Shown: positions 1 to 7,763 of the stretch, in pieces | Layout: each line of letters opens with the position of its first letter | Position numbering within the stretch: the stretch's first letter is position 1 | DNA from: Persephonella sp. | Lineage (GTDB): Bacteria; Aquificota; Aquificia; Aquificales; Hydrogenothermaceae | Reading direction: 5' to 3' | NCBI GenBank assembly: GCA_027058925.1 | Contig: JALTAS010000151.1 | Span: 1 to 10,226, forward strand | Length of the DNA stretch: 10,226 nt | Program-made: the position numbers and the translations under genes | The notes under the pieces: generated by a model | Told to the model about the DNA's origin: nothing | What the model saw: the letters and a program-made list of their open reading frames with translations, nothing else | Database searches by the model: none

Positions 1-155
1 GGAATGATTTTTATCATATAAATGACCTATTAAGTCTGCGTTTTGCATTTTTTTATATTTATCAGATACTTATAGAAAACGAAAACAGGAAACAAAATAA
101 AAATAATGGTAAAGTTATACCTGACGAAAAAAAAATATATCGGGGATTAAAATGA
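1..155 (+). CDS. C-terminal end of an unrecognised protein (5' end outside window)
   Basis: A reading frame is open from base 3 to a TGA at 153-155 with no in-frame ATG, GTG or TTG, so any start lies left of the window. The 50 visible codons encode a hydrophobic, aromatic stretch (LLSLRFAFFYIYQILIE, about codons 9-25) followed by a polar Asn/Lys-rich tail ending in KKIYRGLK, which would suit a membrane-associated protein with a charged tail. The TGA overlaps the gatC ATG as ATGA, the usual sign of translational coupling. That overlap and the long open stretch in AT-rich DNA support a real gene. Against it, two of its three arginines are CGN codons (CGT, CGG), unlike the AGA/AGG habit of its neighbours. 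I do not recognise the family. A run of nine A lies inside the frame at 127-135. Confidence 0.6.
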   Translation, partial: NDFYHINDLLSLRFAFFYIYQILIENENRKQNKNNGKVIPDEKKIYRGLK

Positions 156-442
156 TAGACAAAGAAACCGTTATCAAAGTTGCCCAGCTTTCAAAACTAA
201 AACTTACAGAAGAAGAGGTTGAGCTTTTTTCAAAACAACTTGCCGATATATTGGGCTTTATAGAAAAACTTGAAGAACTTGATACTGAAAATATATTACC
301 TTTTTATGAAATAAATCAGCAGGAAGCTCCTATGAGGGACGATACACCACAAGAAGGGCTTTCAAATGAGGAAGCTCTTTCTAACGCTCCCCAGTCAGAA
401 AGGGGATTTTTTGTCGTCCCAAGGGTCGTTTCTGCTGAGTAA
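152..442 (+). CDS. gatC: Aspartyl/glutamyl-tRNA(Asn/Gln) amidotransferase subunit C
   Basis: GatC is the small subunit of the GatCAB amidotransferase, which converts Asp-tRNA(Asn) and Glu-tRNA(Gln) to the amidated forms in the cytoplasm; it wraps around and stabilises GatA on GatB. The product is 96 residues, the usual family length. The N-terminal helix carries the typical VAQLSKLKLTEEE pattern (residues 10-22), followed by the IEKLEELDTENILP region (37-50) and the diagnostic tail APQSERGFFVVPRVV (79-93). The ATG at 152 is preceded by a GGGGA Shine-Dalgarno (142-146) and overlaps the stop of the upstream frame by four bases. gatA and gatB are not in the window, so the complex is encoded at separate loci, and recA follows after 18 bases. 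Confidence 0.95.
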   Translation: MIDKETVIKVAQLSKLKLTEEEVELFSKQLADILGFIEKLEELDTENILPFYEINQQEAPMRDDTPQEGLSNEEALSNAPQSERGFFVVPRVVSAE

Positions 443-460
443 CAAGGAGGATTTAGCTGT

Positions 461-1477
461 ATGAGTGATGTTATTGATCAAAAAGAGTTAGAAGCAAAAA
501 AGAAAGCACTTGAAAGTGCTCTTGCACAGATAGAAAAAAGATTTGGAAAAGGGTCTGTAATGACCCTCAGCTCTGAAGCTATAAAATCTGTTGAAGCTAT
601 CCCATCAGGATCATTAACACTTGATCTTGCAACAGGTATAGGGGGAATACCAAGAGGCAGAGTAACAGAAGTTTACGGACCTGAATCTTCAGGAAAAACA
701 ACGCTTACCCTTCATCTTATAGCAGAAACACAAAAGATGGGAGGTAAGGCTGTATTTATTGATGCTGAGCATGCCTTTGATCCTAAATACGCAAAAGCTA
801 TAGGGGTAAACATAGAAGATCTGATAATTTCACAACCTGATTATGGAGAGCAGGCATTAGAGATAGCAGAAACTCTTATAAGGAGTGGGGCTGTAGATGT
901 GGTTATCATAGACTCTGTTGCGGCTCTTGTTCCAAAAGCTGAGCTTGAAGGTGATATTGAGGACTCAAATGTTGGCCTCCACGCAAGACTTATGTCAAAG
1001 GCTATGAGGGTTCTGAAAGGTGCTGTTAACAAGTCTAACACAGCCCTTGTCCTTATAAACCAGATTAGAGAAAAGGTAGGTGTGATGTTTGGAAATCCTG
1101 AAACAACAACAGGAGGAAGGGCTATAAAATTCTTCGCAGATATGAGACTTGAGGTAAGAAAAAAGGATATAAAAGATTCCGGGGAAAAAGTTGGAAGCAG
1201 AGTAAAAGTAAAGGTAGTAAAAAACAAACTTGCCCCTCCATTTAAAGAAGCAGAGTTTGATGTTATATACGGGGAAGGAATATCAAAAGAGGGAGAAATA
1301 CTTGATCTTGGGGAAGAGCTTGGGATCGTAAAGAAAAGCGGTTCATGGTACTCTTACGGAGATCAGAAAATAGGACAGGGAAGAGAAAAGGCAAGGGAGT
1401 TTTTAAAACAAAATCCAGAAATAATGGGGGAAATAGAACAAAAAATAAGGGAGGCGATAAAAGGTGGATCTGAATGA
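461..1477 (+). CDS. recA: RecA recombinase
   Basis: RecA forms ATP-dependent filaments on single-stranded DNA, drives homologous pairing and strand exchange, and in many bacteria activates the SOS response. The 338-residue product has a typical core: Walker A GPESSGKT (73-80), the catalytic-glutamate region FIDAEHAFD (99-107), Walker [11 protein letters not shown] (147-156), and the DNA-binding L2 loop from [20 protein letters not shown] (200-219), followed by the small C-terminal domain. The acidic C-terminal tail is short. A strong AAGGAGG at 444-450 lies 10 bases before the ATG. The 18-base gap after gatC leaves no room for a promoter, and no LexA-type operator is evident there, so expression probably depends on upstream or internal promoters. 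The last 14 bases are shared with the pilus ATPase gene that follows. Confidence 0.98.
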   Translation: MSDVIDQKELEAKKKALESALAQIEKRFGKGSVMTLSSEAIKSVEAIPSGSLTLDLATGIGGIPRGRVTEVYGPESSGKTTLTLHLIAETQKMGGKAVFIDAEHAFDPKYAKAIGVNIEDLIISQPDYGEQALEIAETLIRSGAVDVVIIDSVAALVPKAELEGDIEDSNVGLHARLMSKAMRVLKGAVNKSNTALVLINQIREKVGVMFGNPETTTGGRAIKFFADMRLEVRKKDIKDSGEKVGSRVKVKVVKNKLAPPFKEAEFDVIYGEGISKEGEILDLGEELGIVKKSGSWYSYGDQKIGQGREKAREFLKQNPEIMGEIEQKIREAIKGGSE

Positions 1478-2585
1478 GATTTTGACAGATGCTGTAAATA
1501 TGAATGCAACCGATATTCATCTGAAGATAGGAAGACATCCAGTTTTCAGAATAAACAGAAAACTGACAGATATTGATAAATACGGAAAGATAAGAGAGCA
1601 GGACATTGTAAACTTTATTAACACAGTTATAAAAAGCGAAAATAAAAAAGCCGAGTTAATTAGAAAAGGGGAGATAGATATATCCTACTCAATCCCAGGG
1701 GTAAGCAGGTTCAGGGTGAATGTTTACAGGCAGAGGGGAACTTACGCCTTTGCATTCAGAATACTGAAAACAAAAATACCATCATTTGATGAGCTAAATC
1801 TCCCAAAAAAATTAGCTGAGATATCCCTTGAAAAAAGGGGTCTTGTTCTTGTAACAGGTCCTACTGGAACAGGTAAATCAACCACCCTCGCTGCTATGAT
1901 AGACCACAGAAACCAGAATATGGAAGATGTGATAATAACAATAGAAGACCCAATTGAGTATGTTTTCCACGACAAAAAATGCTACATAGCCCAGAGGGAA
2001 ATAGGTCTTGATTCAACAACATTTGCAACGGCACTCAGAGCAGCTCTAAGGGAAGACCCTGATGTCATTATGGTTGGTGAGATGAGGGACATAGAAACTG
2101 TTGAAACGGCTCTCAGAGCTGCAGAAACAGGACATCTTGTTTTTTCAACACTGCACACGCAGGATGCGAAAGACACACTTAACAGAATCATAGATATGTT
2201 TCCCCTTGAAGCACAGAACCACATAAGAATAATGCTTGCTTCAACACTGAAAGCCGTAATATCACAGAGGCTTATTCCCAGAAAAGATAAAGAAGGAATT
2301 GTACCTGCGGTAGAGATACTCATTAATACAGGTGCTGTGTTTGATGCGATAATAGATCCTGACAAGTTTGAAACAATAACAGAGCTTATGGAAAAAGGAA
2401 AAACAGAGTACGGAATGCAGACATTTGATATGGCAATACTTGAGCTTTACAACAAAGGCTTGATCTCTTACGAAAATGCCCTTGCTTACGCAACGAACCC
2501 ATCTGATCTTGATCTAAAGATAAAAGGCGTATCATCAGGAGAGTATGACGCAGGAATGTACGGACTTGACAACTCAAATTACTAA
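1464..2585 (+). CDS. Type IV pilus retraction-type ATPase, PilT/PilU family (PilU-like C-terminus)
   Basis: Hexameric ATPase of the secretion/pilus superfamily that works at the cytoplasmic base of type IV pili to depolymerise pilin, powering twitching or DNA uptake. In the 373 residues I see the N-terminal [10 protein letters not shown] segment (17-26), Walker [10 protein letters not shown] (132-140), the Asp box ITIEDPIEY (158-166), Walker [16 protein letters not shown] (195-209) and the His box STLHTQDA (228-235). The C-terminus reads [20 protein letters not shown] (305-324) and ends the conserved part with DLDLKIK. PilT normally has AIRNLIRE here, so this resembles the accessory ATPase PilU more. 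It starts at GTG (1464), behind AGGGAGG at 1448-1454, inside the end of recA. No pilin or other pil gene is in the window. Family membership is certain; PilU versus PilT is likely but not proven. Confidence 0.92.
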   Translation: MDLNEILTDAVNMNATDIHLKIGRHPVFRINRKLTDIDKYGKIREQDIVNFINTVIKSENKKAELIRKGEIDISYSIPGVSRFRVNVYRQRGTYAFAFRILKTKIPSFDELNLPKKLAEISLEKRGLVLVTGPTGTGKSTTLAAMIDHRNQNMEDVIITIEDPIEYVFHDKKCYIAQREIGLDSTTFATALRAALREDPDVIMVGEMRDIETVETALRAAETGHLVFSTLHTQDAKDTLNRIIDMFPLEAQNHIRIMLASTLKAVISQRLIPRKDKEGIVPAVEILINTGAVFDAIIDPDKFETITELMEKGKTEYGMQTFDMAILELYNKGLISYENALAYATNPSDLDLKIKGVSSGEYDAGMYGLDNSNY

Positions 2586-2589
2586 ATAG

Positions 2590-3006
2590 ATGGAAAAAGT
2601 TAAATCATTCGCATTAAAGCTTTTGTCAAAAAGGGATTATTTTGAAGCAGAACTGAGAAACAAACTGTTGTTAAAAGGTTTTACAGAAGAAGAAATACAA
2701 AAAACGATTGAATATCTGAAAGATCAAAAACTCCTTGACGACAGGAAACTTCTTGAAAGATACAAAGAGATAAACCTCCAGAAAGGAAAAAGCCCTTTGT
2801 CCATAAAAAATAAACTGTACAGAAAAGGGATAACAGATGTTGAGTTTTCTTTTGAGGAGGAGCTTGAATCAGCCCTTTACCTGCTGAATTTTAAATACAA
2901 AAAAGAAAAAAATTACGCCGATATAGTAAAATTTTTAAAAAACAGGGGTTTCTCCTACTCTGTTATACAGGAGGCGACAAATAAATTCTTAGATGGAGAA
3001 GAATGA
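2590..3006 (+). CDS. recX: RecX regulatory protein
   Basis: RecX binds RecA filaments and limits their extension and ATPase activity. The 138-residue, helix-rich, basic product shows the family pattern: an N-terminal AL.LLSKRDY..AELRNKLLLKGF block (residues 8-31), EEIQKTIEYLKDQKLLDDRKL (35-54), and a repeat-like C-terminal helical unit with KFLKNRGFSYSVIQEA (114-129). It is slightly shorter than many RecX proteins but appears complete. The ATG at 2590 is fixed by an in-frame TAG directly before it (2587-2589), and four bases separate it from the stop of the pilus ATPase. I see no convincing Shine-Dalgarno, so translation probably depends on reinitiation after the upstream stop. The stop overlaps the ribF start as ATGA. 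recX next to recA is common; here the pilus gene lies between them. Confidence 0.9.
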   Translation: MEKVKSFALKLLSKRDYFEAELRNKLLLKGFTEEEIQKTIEYLKDQKLLDDRKLLERYKEINLQKGKSPLSIKNKLYRKGITDVEFSFEEELESALYLLNFKYKKEKNYADIVKFLKNRGFSYSVIQEATNKFLDGEE

Positions 3007-3923
3007 AGGTTATCAAAGAAAAAGATCTTCCAATAAATGAGGAAACAGTCTGCACGATAGGCAACTTTGACGGATTTCATAAAGGCCACACATACATTCT
3101 AAAGCTTGTTAAAGAAACAGCAGATAAAGAAGGGAAAAAATCCCTTGTTATAACATTTGAGCCCCATCCTAAAAAAATACTGAACCCCCAAAATGCTCCC
3201 TGCAGGATTACAAGCTTAGAGACAAAATTAGACTTACTTAAAGATCAAAAAATAGATTATGTGTATGTGATCAATTTTGATAAGAATTTTGCAGAAAAAT
3301 CACCTGAAGAGTTTATAAGATTTTTAACCTGTGAGCTTAAATGCAGAAAGCTGATAGTCGGCCATGACTGGAAGTTCGGTTACAAAGGGAAGGGAGATAT
3401 AAACACAGCAAAAGAGATAGGAAAAAATTACAACCTTGAAGTAGAGGTTGTTCCTCCAGTAAAAATAGATAACGAAAGGATAAGCAGTACAAGGATAAGA
3501 GAGCTTTTAAAAAGAGGAGATGTTTTACAGATATCAAAGCTTCTGGGCAGAACATACTGTATAAAAGGAAAAATACACAAAGGAAACCAGATTGGAAAGA
3601 AGATAGGATTTCCAACAATAAATATAAAACCACCTGAAGATCTGTGTCTGAAAAAAGGGGTTTACTCAGGATATGTATCATTTAATGGAGAGATATACCC
3701 TGCTGTTATAAACTACGGTACAAGACCAACCGTTGATGGAAAAGATCTTTTCATAGAGGCACACATTATAGGAAAATCTGTAGATATATCAGAAAAACAG
3801 CAGATAAAAATATTTTTTAAGGATTTTATAAGGGAGGAGAAAAAATTTAGCGATATAAACCAGCTAAAAAACCAGATAAAATCAGACATAACAAAGGCTA
3901 TGAAAGTGTTAGAGGTTAAGTAG
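3003..3923 (+). CDS. ribF: Bifunctional riboflavin kinase / FAD synthetase
   Basis: RibF phosphorylates riboflavin to FMN and then adenylylates it to FAD in the cytoplasm. The 306-residue length is typical. The N-terminal nucleotidyltransferase domain has the IGNFDGFHKGH motif (19-29), TFEPHP (51-56) and ISSTRIRELL (160-169). The C-terminal riboflavin kinase domain has GRTYCIKGKIHKGNQIGKKIG (182-202, broken here only for description), the flavin/ATP-binding FPTINI (203-208, equivalent to the PTAN motif), INYGTRPTV (236-244) and the EAH catalytic region (252-254). The start is ATG at 3003 in an ATGA overlap with the recX stop, preceded by GGAG at 2995-2998. It ends with TAG directly abutting the next ATG. 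No FMN riboswitch is evident, consistent with a position inside an operon. Confidence 0.96.
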   Translation: MKVIKEKDLPINEETVCTIGNFDGFHKGHTYILKLVKETADKEGKKSLVITFEPHPKKILNPQNAPCRITSLETKLDLLKDQKIDYVYVINFDKNFAEKSPEEFIRFLTCELKCRKLIVGHDWKFGYKGKGDINTAKEIGKNYNLEVEVVPPVKIDNERISSTRIRELLKRGDVLQISKLLGRTYCIKGKIHKGNQIGKKIGFPTINIKPPEDLCLKKGVYSGYVSFNGEIYPAVINYGTRPTVDGKDLFIEAHIIGKSVDISEKQQIKIFFKDFIREEKKFSDINQLKNQIKSDITKAMKVLEVK

Positions 3924-6716
3924 ATGCTTAGGATAATAGCCGTAATTTTACTTTTAATATCTTTTAAGGTCTTTTCGCAAGAGGTAAAAGTTCCTGAAGT
4001 AACATTTCCCATAGAGATAATAGCCCAGAAACAGGAGAAAAAGCCTGCTTTATCCCCACCTGAAAAACTGAAAATTGGGAAAAAACTTCAGATAAAACTT
4101 TTTGTTGAAGATGTGAAACCTATTCCTCCTTATGATGTTAAACCTCCTGTACTTAGCTTCAAAAAACCCTCATCATTTCTGGGAATTCCTGAAGAAAATG
4201 CCCTTATGTCAGATGCTATTGATGACTTTTTAAACGGCAGATACTTCTTTGCAAAAGAAAAACTTGAAAAACTGATAAAAAAACATCCAGATGCACCGTT
4301 CATATCAGATGCTTACTATCTGCTTGGACTTGTTTACAGTAATCTTGGAGAAGAAAAGAACGCATTTAACACATTTATCAAGGGATGCTCCCTTAATACA
4401 GCATCAAAATCAAGAGACTATTCCTGCCTTATAGGTGCTGTTTTCAGTTTTAAGTTCCACAATACACAAAAGGCTGAGCAGCTTTTAAAAAATGTTGATA
4501 TTACAGATGACAACAGCTTTTTCTGGCACAGCGTTGCCTTTGCCCTTAAGGGAAAACCTGAGCAGGCATTTGAACTTTTAAAAGGTATAAAATGTGAAAA
4601 TCTTGATATAAACTTTATAAACTACTGCAGATATATGAAAGGGTATGTTCTTTTTGCAAATCATCAGTTTGACAGATCATTAAAAATCATAAATAAGATA
4701 CAAACACCTGAATACTACAGACATCTTCTTCTTCTGAAAGGATTTTCATATTTAAACTCAGGTAAATATCCGGTGGCATCTGCATACTTTCAAAAATTTC
4801 TTGAAGGGTACGGCTCTGTAGAAAAAATATCAGATTATGCGATCTACGGACTTGGGATCATTGATATTAAATACAACAGAATAAAGGAAGCCCTTGAAAA
4901 AGCAGGAATACTTGAATCAAGGGATAAAAATCTTGCACAGAACCTTTACATAAAAGTGGCTGAAGAACTTGCAGACAGAAATGATTTTGAAACAGCCTTT
5001 GTAATACTCCAAAGATCAGCAAAAGCAGGAAATGCATACATAGACTACCTGAGGAAAAAAATAGCCATTACAGCATACAACACAGGAAACTACAGATATG
5101 CCTTCCTGATGTTTAAGGAGATTGATACTCCCCTTTTCAACCTATATGCAGGATATTCGCTTCTGAAAATGAAAAGACCTGTTGAGGCTAAAGAATACTT
5201 TGAAAAGGCTGTAAGACTATCTGAATCTGAGGAAACAAAAGAAAAAGCCCTGAGGTATCTATCAGACATATACTTCCGTTTAAAGCAGTTCAAAGAGTAC
5301 CTGCTGTCTGTAAAAAAGATCAAACAGTTTGATCCGGAATATGCAGCTGATCTTTTAGGGTGGTATTTCTTTATAAAAAAAGAGTATAAAAAAGCCTATC
5401 AGGCATTTAATGATCCTTATATGAAAGCTGTATCTGCATTTAACGGGGATCTTCTTGATCAGGCTTACAGCATAATCAAAGACAGAAAAGACAGAAAAAG
5501 CAGATTTTTACTTGCTTATGTGTATCTAAAACAGGAAAATCTTGAAAAAGCAAGGAAGATTTTAAAAGATCTGTCCTTAGGAAAAGACAAAATAGGAGAA
5601 GAAGCAGGATATCTTTATGCATACTCATATTTCTCTGAAGGAAACTACACAAAGGCGGCAGAGGAGTTCTGGAATTACGCAAAAACACACAGAGACACAG
5701 TCTTAGGCAGGCAGGCTATTCTCAGAATGGCAGACAGTTACTACAATCTTGGTGAGGTGGAAAAAGCAAGACAGATATACAGAAAGTTCATACAGAAATA
5801 CTCAAACACACCTGAGGCGATAGATGCGGCATACCAGCTTACAGTTCTTGAGATGAAAGGATCAACAGGAAATATAGCCCAGCAGATAGAAAGTTTCATT
5901 AAAAAATATCCAAACTACCCATTTGTAAACCTTCTCAGACTTCAGCTTGCAGACCACTACCTTGAAAACAAAGATTTTGAAAAGGCAGATAAGATCTACA
6001 GACAGATCATTCATCAAGATGTGAAAGAGTCAGACTACGCATTTTATAAATTAGGCTATCTGTATTACCAGAATGGAGAAATAGATCATGCAATAAAAAT
6101 CCTTGAAGATTACCTCAGAAAATTCCCAAAAGGTGAGTTTTCAATTAATGCAAAATCCCTCCTTGTTAAAGCTTATCAGGAAAAAGGAGATCTGGATAAA
6201 GCCATATCTGTTTTAAAAACCCTTCCTGATACTGACGAGAACAGATTTAAACTGTCCGTTTTATATTACAAAAAGGGAGATCTGTTTGAGGCGAAAAATT
6301 ACTTTGAGGATCTTTACACAAGATTTCCAAAATACAGAAATGATATAGCATACTATCTTGGCAAAATACAGCTTGAACAGGGATACACAGATATGGCATT
6401 AAAATATCTTGAAGAAGCAACAGGAGGTTCAGATTACCACCATGTTGCCGAAAGCTACTTCTTACTTGGTGTTATATACCAGAAAAATGGAGATCTTGAA
6501 GATGCACTGAACAACTTTATAAATGTGGTTTATCTGTATCCAGAGGCAAAAGAGTTTGTTATAAAGGCAAGGTTAAAAGCAGCCGAAATAATGAAAGAAA
6601 GCGGGCAGAAAAAGGAAGCTGCCTGTATGCTAAAACCAATTAAAGATAAAGAAATAGAACAAAAACTGAAAGAAAAACTTCAGGAGCTTATAGAAGGGCT
6701 TCCTGAATGCCGTTAA
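3924..6716 (+). CDS. Large exported tetratricopeptide-repeat protein, probably periplasmic
   Basis: No specific function is recognised. The 930-residue product opens with a signal peptide (MLRIIAVILLLISFKVFS, likely cleavage after residue 18 or 19) and no lipobox cysteine, so it is probably soluble in the periplasm or peripherally membrane-bound. Residues about 20-90 form a proline- and lysine-rich linker. From about residue 95 to 905 it is a run of TPR-like helix pairs; clear ones include FFAKEKLEKLIKKHPD (108-123), MADSYYNLGEVEKARQIYRK (602-621), KLGYLYYQNGEIDHAIKILE (709-728) and LGVIYQKNGDLEDALNNF (848-865). The mid-portion repeats are degenerate. The first repeat region resembles those of YbgF/CpoB, the periplasmic TPR partner of the Tol system, but this protein is far longer. 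The ATG abuts the ribF stop, with GAGGTT six bases upstream. The ExbB/ExbD pair follows after 13 bases, which suggests it works with that proton channel as scaffold or output component; this is inference. Confidence 0.88.
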   Translation: MLRIIAVILLLISFKVFSQEVKVPEVTFPIEIIAQKQEKKPALSPPEKLKIGKKLQIKLFVEDVKPIPPYDVKPPVLSFKKPSSFLGIPEENALMSDAIDDFLNGRYFFAKEKLEKLIKKHPDAPFISDAYYLLGLVYSNLGEEKNAFNTFIKGCSLNTASKSRDYSCLIGAVFSFKFHNTQKAEQLLKNVDITDDNSFFWHSVAFALKGKPEQAFELLKGIKCENLDINFINYCRYMKGYVLFANHQFDRSLKIINKIQTPEYYRHLLLLKGFSYLNSGKYPVASAYFQKFLEGYGSVEKISDYAIYGLGIIDIKYNRIKEALEKAGILESRDKNLAQNLYIKVAEELADRNDFETAFVILQRSAKAGNAYIDYLRKKIAITAYNTGNYRYAFLMFKEIDTPLFNLYAGYSLLKMKRPVEAKEYFEKAVRLSESEETKEKALRYLSDIYFRLKQFKEYLLSVKKIKQFDPEYAADLLGWYFFIKKEYKKAYQAFNDPYMKAVSAFNGDLLDQAYSIIKDRKDRKSRFLLAYVYLKQENLEKARKILKDLSLGKDKIGEEAGYLYAYSYFSEGNYTKAAEEFWNYAKTHRDTVLGRQAILRMADSYYNLGEVEKARQIYRKFIQKYSNTPEAIDAAYQLTVLEMKGSTGNIAQQIESFIKKYPNYPFVNLLRLQLADHYLENKDFEKADKIYRQIIHQDVKESDYAFYKLGYLYYQNGEIDHAIKILEDYLRKFPKGEFSINAKSLLVKAYQEKGDLDKAISVLKTLPDTDENRFKLSVLYYKKGDLFEAKNYFEDLYTRFPKYRNDIAYYLGKIQLEQGYTDMALKYLEEATGGSDYHHVAESYFLLGVIYQKNGDLEDALNNFINVVYLYPEAKEFVIKARLKAAEIMKESGQKKEAACMLKPIKDKEIEQKLKEKLQELIEGLPECR

Positions 6717-6729
6717 AGGAGGAATATGA

Positions 6730-7371
6730 ATGGAATATATAATTCAGATATTTCAAAAAGGCGGACCTCTTATGTATCCTCTGCTGTTTTTAGGAGTTCT
6801 ATCTGTGGCATTCATTATAGAAAGGCTATATTCCTTATCCTTCAGGAAAACATTTCCTGTTAAAAAAATAGAGGAGATCTCATTCTACATACAGGAAAAA
6901 AGGTTTCCTGAAGCTATAACGATAGCAAAGAACACAAACTCTATAGCAACATCAATGATATCAGGACTACTTGAGGCATACATAAAAGGGAGAAAAACAC
7001 AGGATCATCTCAAGACAGTTGCAGAAGAGATAGCAAGGGCAGAGATACCAAAATTAGAAGGCTATGTAAACGCTATAGGAGCAATAGCTGCTATAGCTCC
7101 TCTTCTTGGTTTTCTGGGGACTGTTACAGGTATGATACAGGTTTTTGAGGCTTTATCTGTTGAGGGATTATCTAACCCTGAAGTTTTATCATCAGGAATA
7201 TCTCAGGCACTCATAACAACAGCATTTGGTCTTTCAATAGCCATACCATCTCTTGCAGCTTACTGGTATTTCAGATCAAAACTGTCATTTGTTGTTTCAC
7301 AGCTTGAAAATCTTGCCACAGAACTTATTTATCAGCTTACTGAAATAAAACAAGAAGGTCAGAAGGAATGA
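6730..7371 (+). CDS. MotA/TolQ/ExbB family proton-channel protein
   Basis: Inner-membrane subunit of an ExbB-ExbD or TolQ-TolR motor, which forms a pentamer around an ExbD/TolR dimer and uses the proton gradient to energise an envelope protein. Its 213 residues contain three hydrophobic segments in the family order: about 13-32 (GGPLMYPLLFLGVL), 114-140 with the signature APLLGFLGTVTGM (123-135), and 157-182 (ISQALITTAFGLSIAIPSL). The long cytoplasmic loop lies between segments one and two. The threonines of segments two and three (131, 163/164) match those lining the channel in ExbB. The start at 6730 is favoured over an out-of-frame ATG at 6726 by AAGGAGG at 6716-6722. The gene lies between the TPR gene and exbD-like gene, the latter overlapping it by four bases. 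ExbB versus TolQ cannot be decided without TonB, TolA or Pal nearby. Confidence 0.94.
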   Translation: MEYIIQIFQKGGPLMYPLLFLGVLSVAFIIERLYSLSFRKTFPVKKIEEISFYIQEKRFPEAITIAKNTNSIATSMISGLLEAYIKGRKTQDHLKTVAEEIARAEIPKLEGYVNAIGAIAAIAPLLGFLGTVTGMIQVFEALSVEGLSNPEVLSSGISQALITTAFGLSIAIPSLAAYWYFRSKLSFVVSQLENLATELIYQLTEIKQEGQKE

Positions 7372-7763
7372 ACTTCAGAAAGTATCTTAAGATAGAAGAT
7401 CGGGGATTTGTCGTTGATATGACTGCCCTTGTTGATATCGCTTTTATCATTATACTTTTTTTAGGTATAGTTAGCACATTGGCACCAATATCATCAATAA
7501 ATGTTGAACTCCCAAAGGCAACAGCAGAAAAAACATCTGTTGAGCCTGTGAAGATATTTGTTGACAAAGATGGAAACTACTACATAGGAAGAAAAAAATC
7601 CACAGATGAGGAGATAGCAAAGTTTTTAACAGAAAGAAAAGCAAAAGCCCTTGTTGTTGTGGCAGACAGGAGGGTTGAATACGGGAAGGTTGTTCATCTT
7701 ATGGATATAGCAAAGAGATCAGGGGTTGAAGAGATAAATATAGCCACAAGAAGAGGTGAATAG
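7368..7763 (+). CDS. ExbD/TolR family biopolymer transport protein
   Basis: Partner of the preceding channel protein: one transmembrane helix in the inner membrane and a periplasmic domain. The 131-residue product has the expected short cytoplasmic N-terminus, a single membrane segment VDMTALVDIAFIIILFLGIV (16-35) carrying the essential proton-relay aspartate at residue 23, then the SINVELPKA region (43-51) and a periplasmic ExbD fold ending in VVVADRRVEYGKVVHLMDIA (96-115) and VEEINIATRRGE (120-131). Its ATG overlaps the upstream stop as ATGA, as expected for obligate stoichiometric partners. Its TAG shares its last base with the rimM GTG. Only one ExbD-type gene is present. Confidence 0.94.
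   Translation: MNFRKYLKIEDRGFVVDMTALVDIAFIIILFLGIVSTLAPISSINVELPKATAEKTSVEPVKIFVDKDGNYYIGRKKSTDEEIAKFLTERKAKALVVVADRRVEYGKVVHLMDIAKRSGVEEINIATRRGE

Noticed and set aside
270..297. Promoter-like TTGAAG and TATATT with a 16-base spacer inside gatC, upstream of recA
   Set aside because: The match is moderate and lies in AT-rich coding sequence where such matches are frequent. I cannot separate it from codon composition, so it is not listed as a feature.
841..1227. Long minus-strand open frame opposite recA (also similar frames opposite the pilus ATPase at 1982-2365, ribF at 3337-3681 and elsewhere)
   Set aside because: These lie entirely inside well-recognised + strand genes, encode low-complexity Ser/Phe/Leu-rich products without family motifs, and have no proper Shine-Dalgarno. 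They reflect purine-rich coding on the opposite strand.
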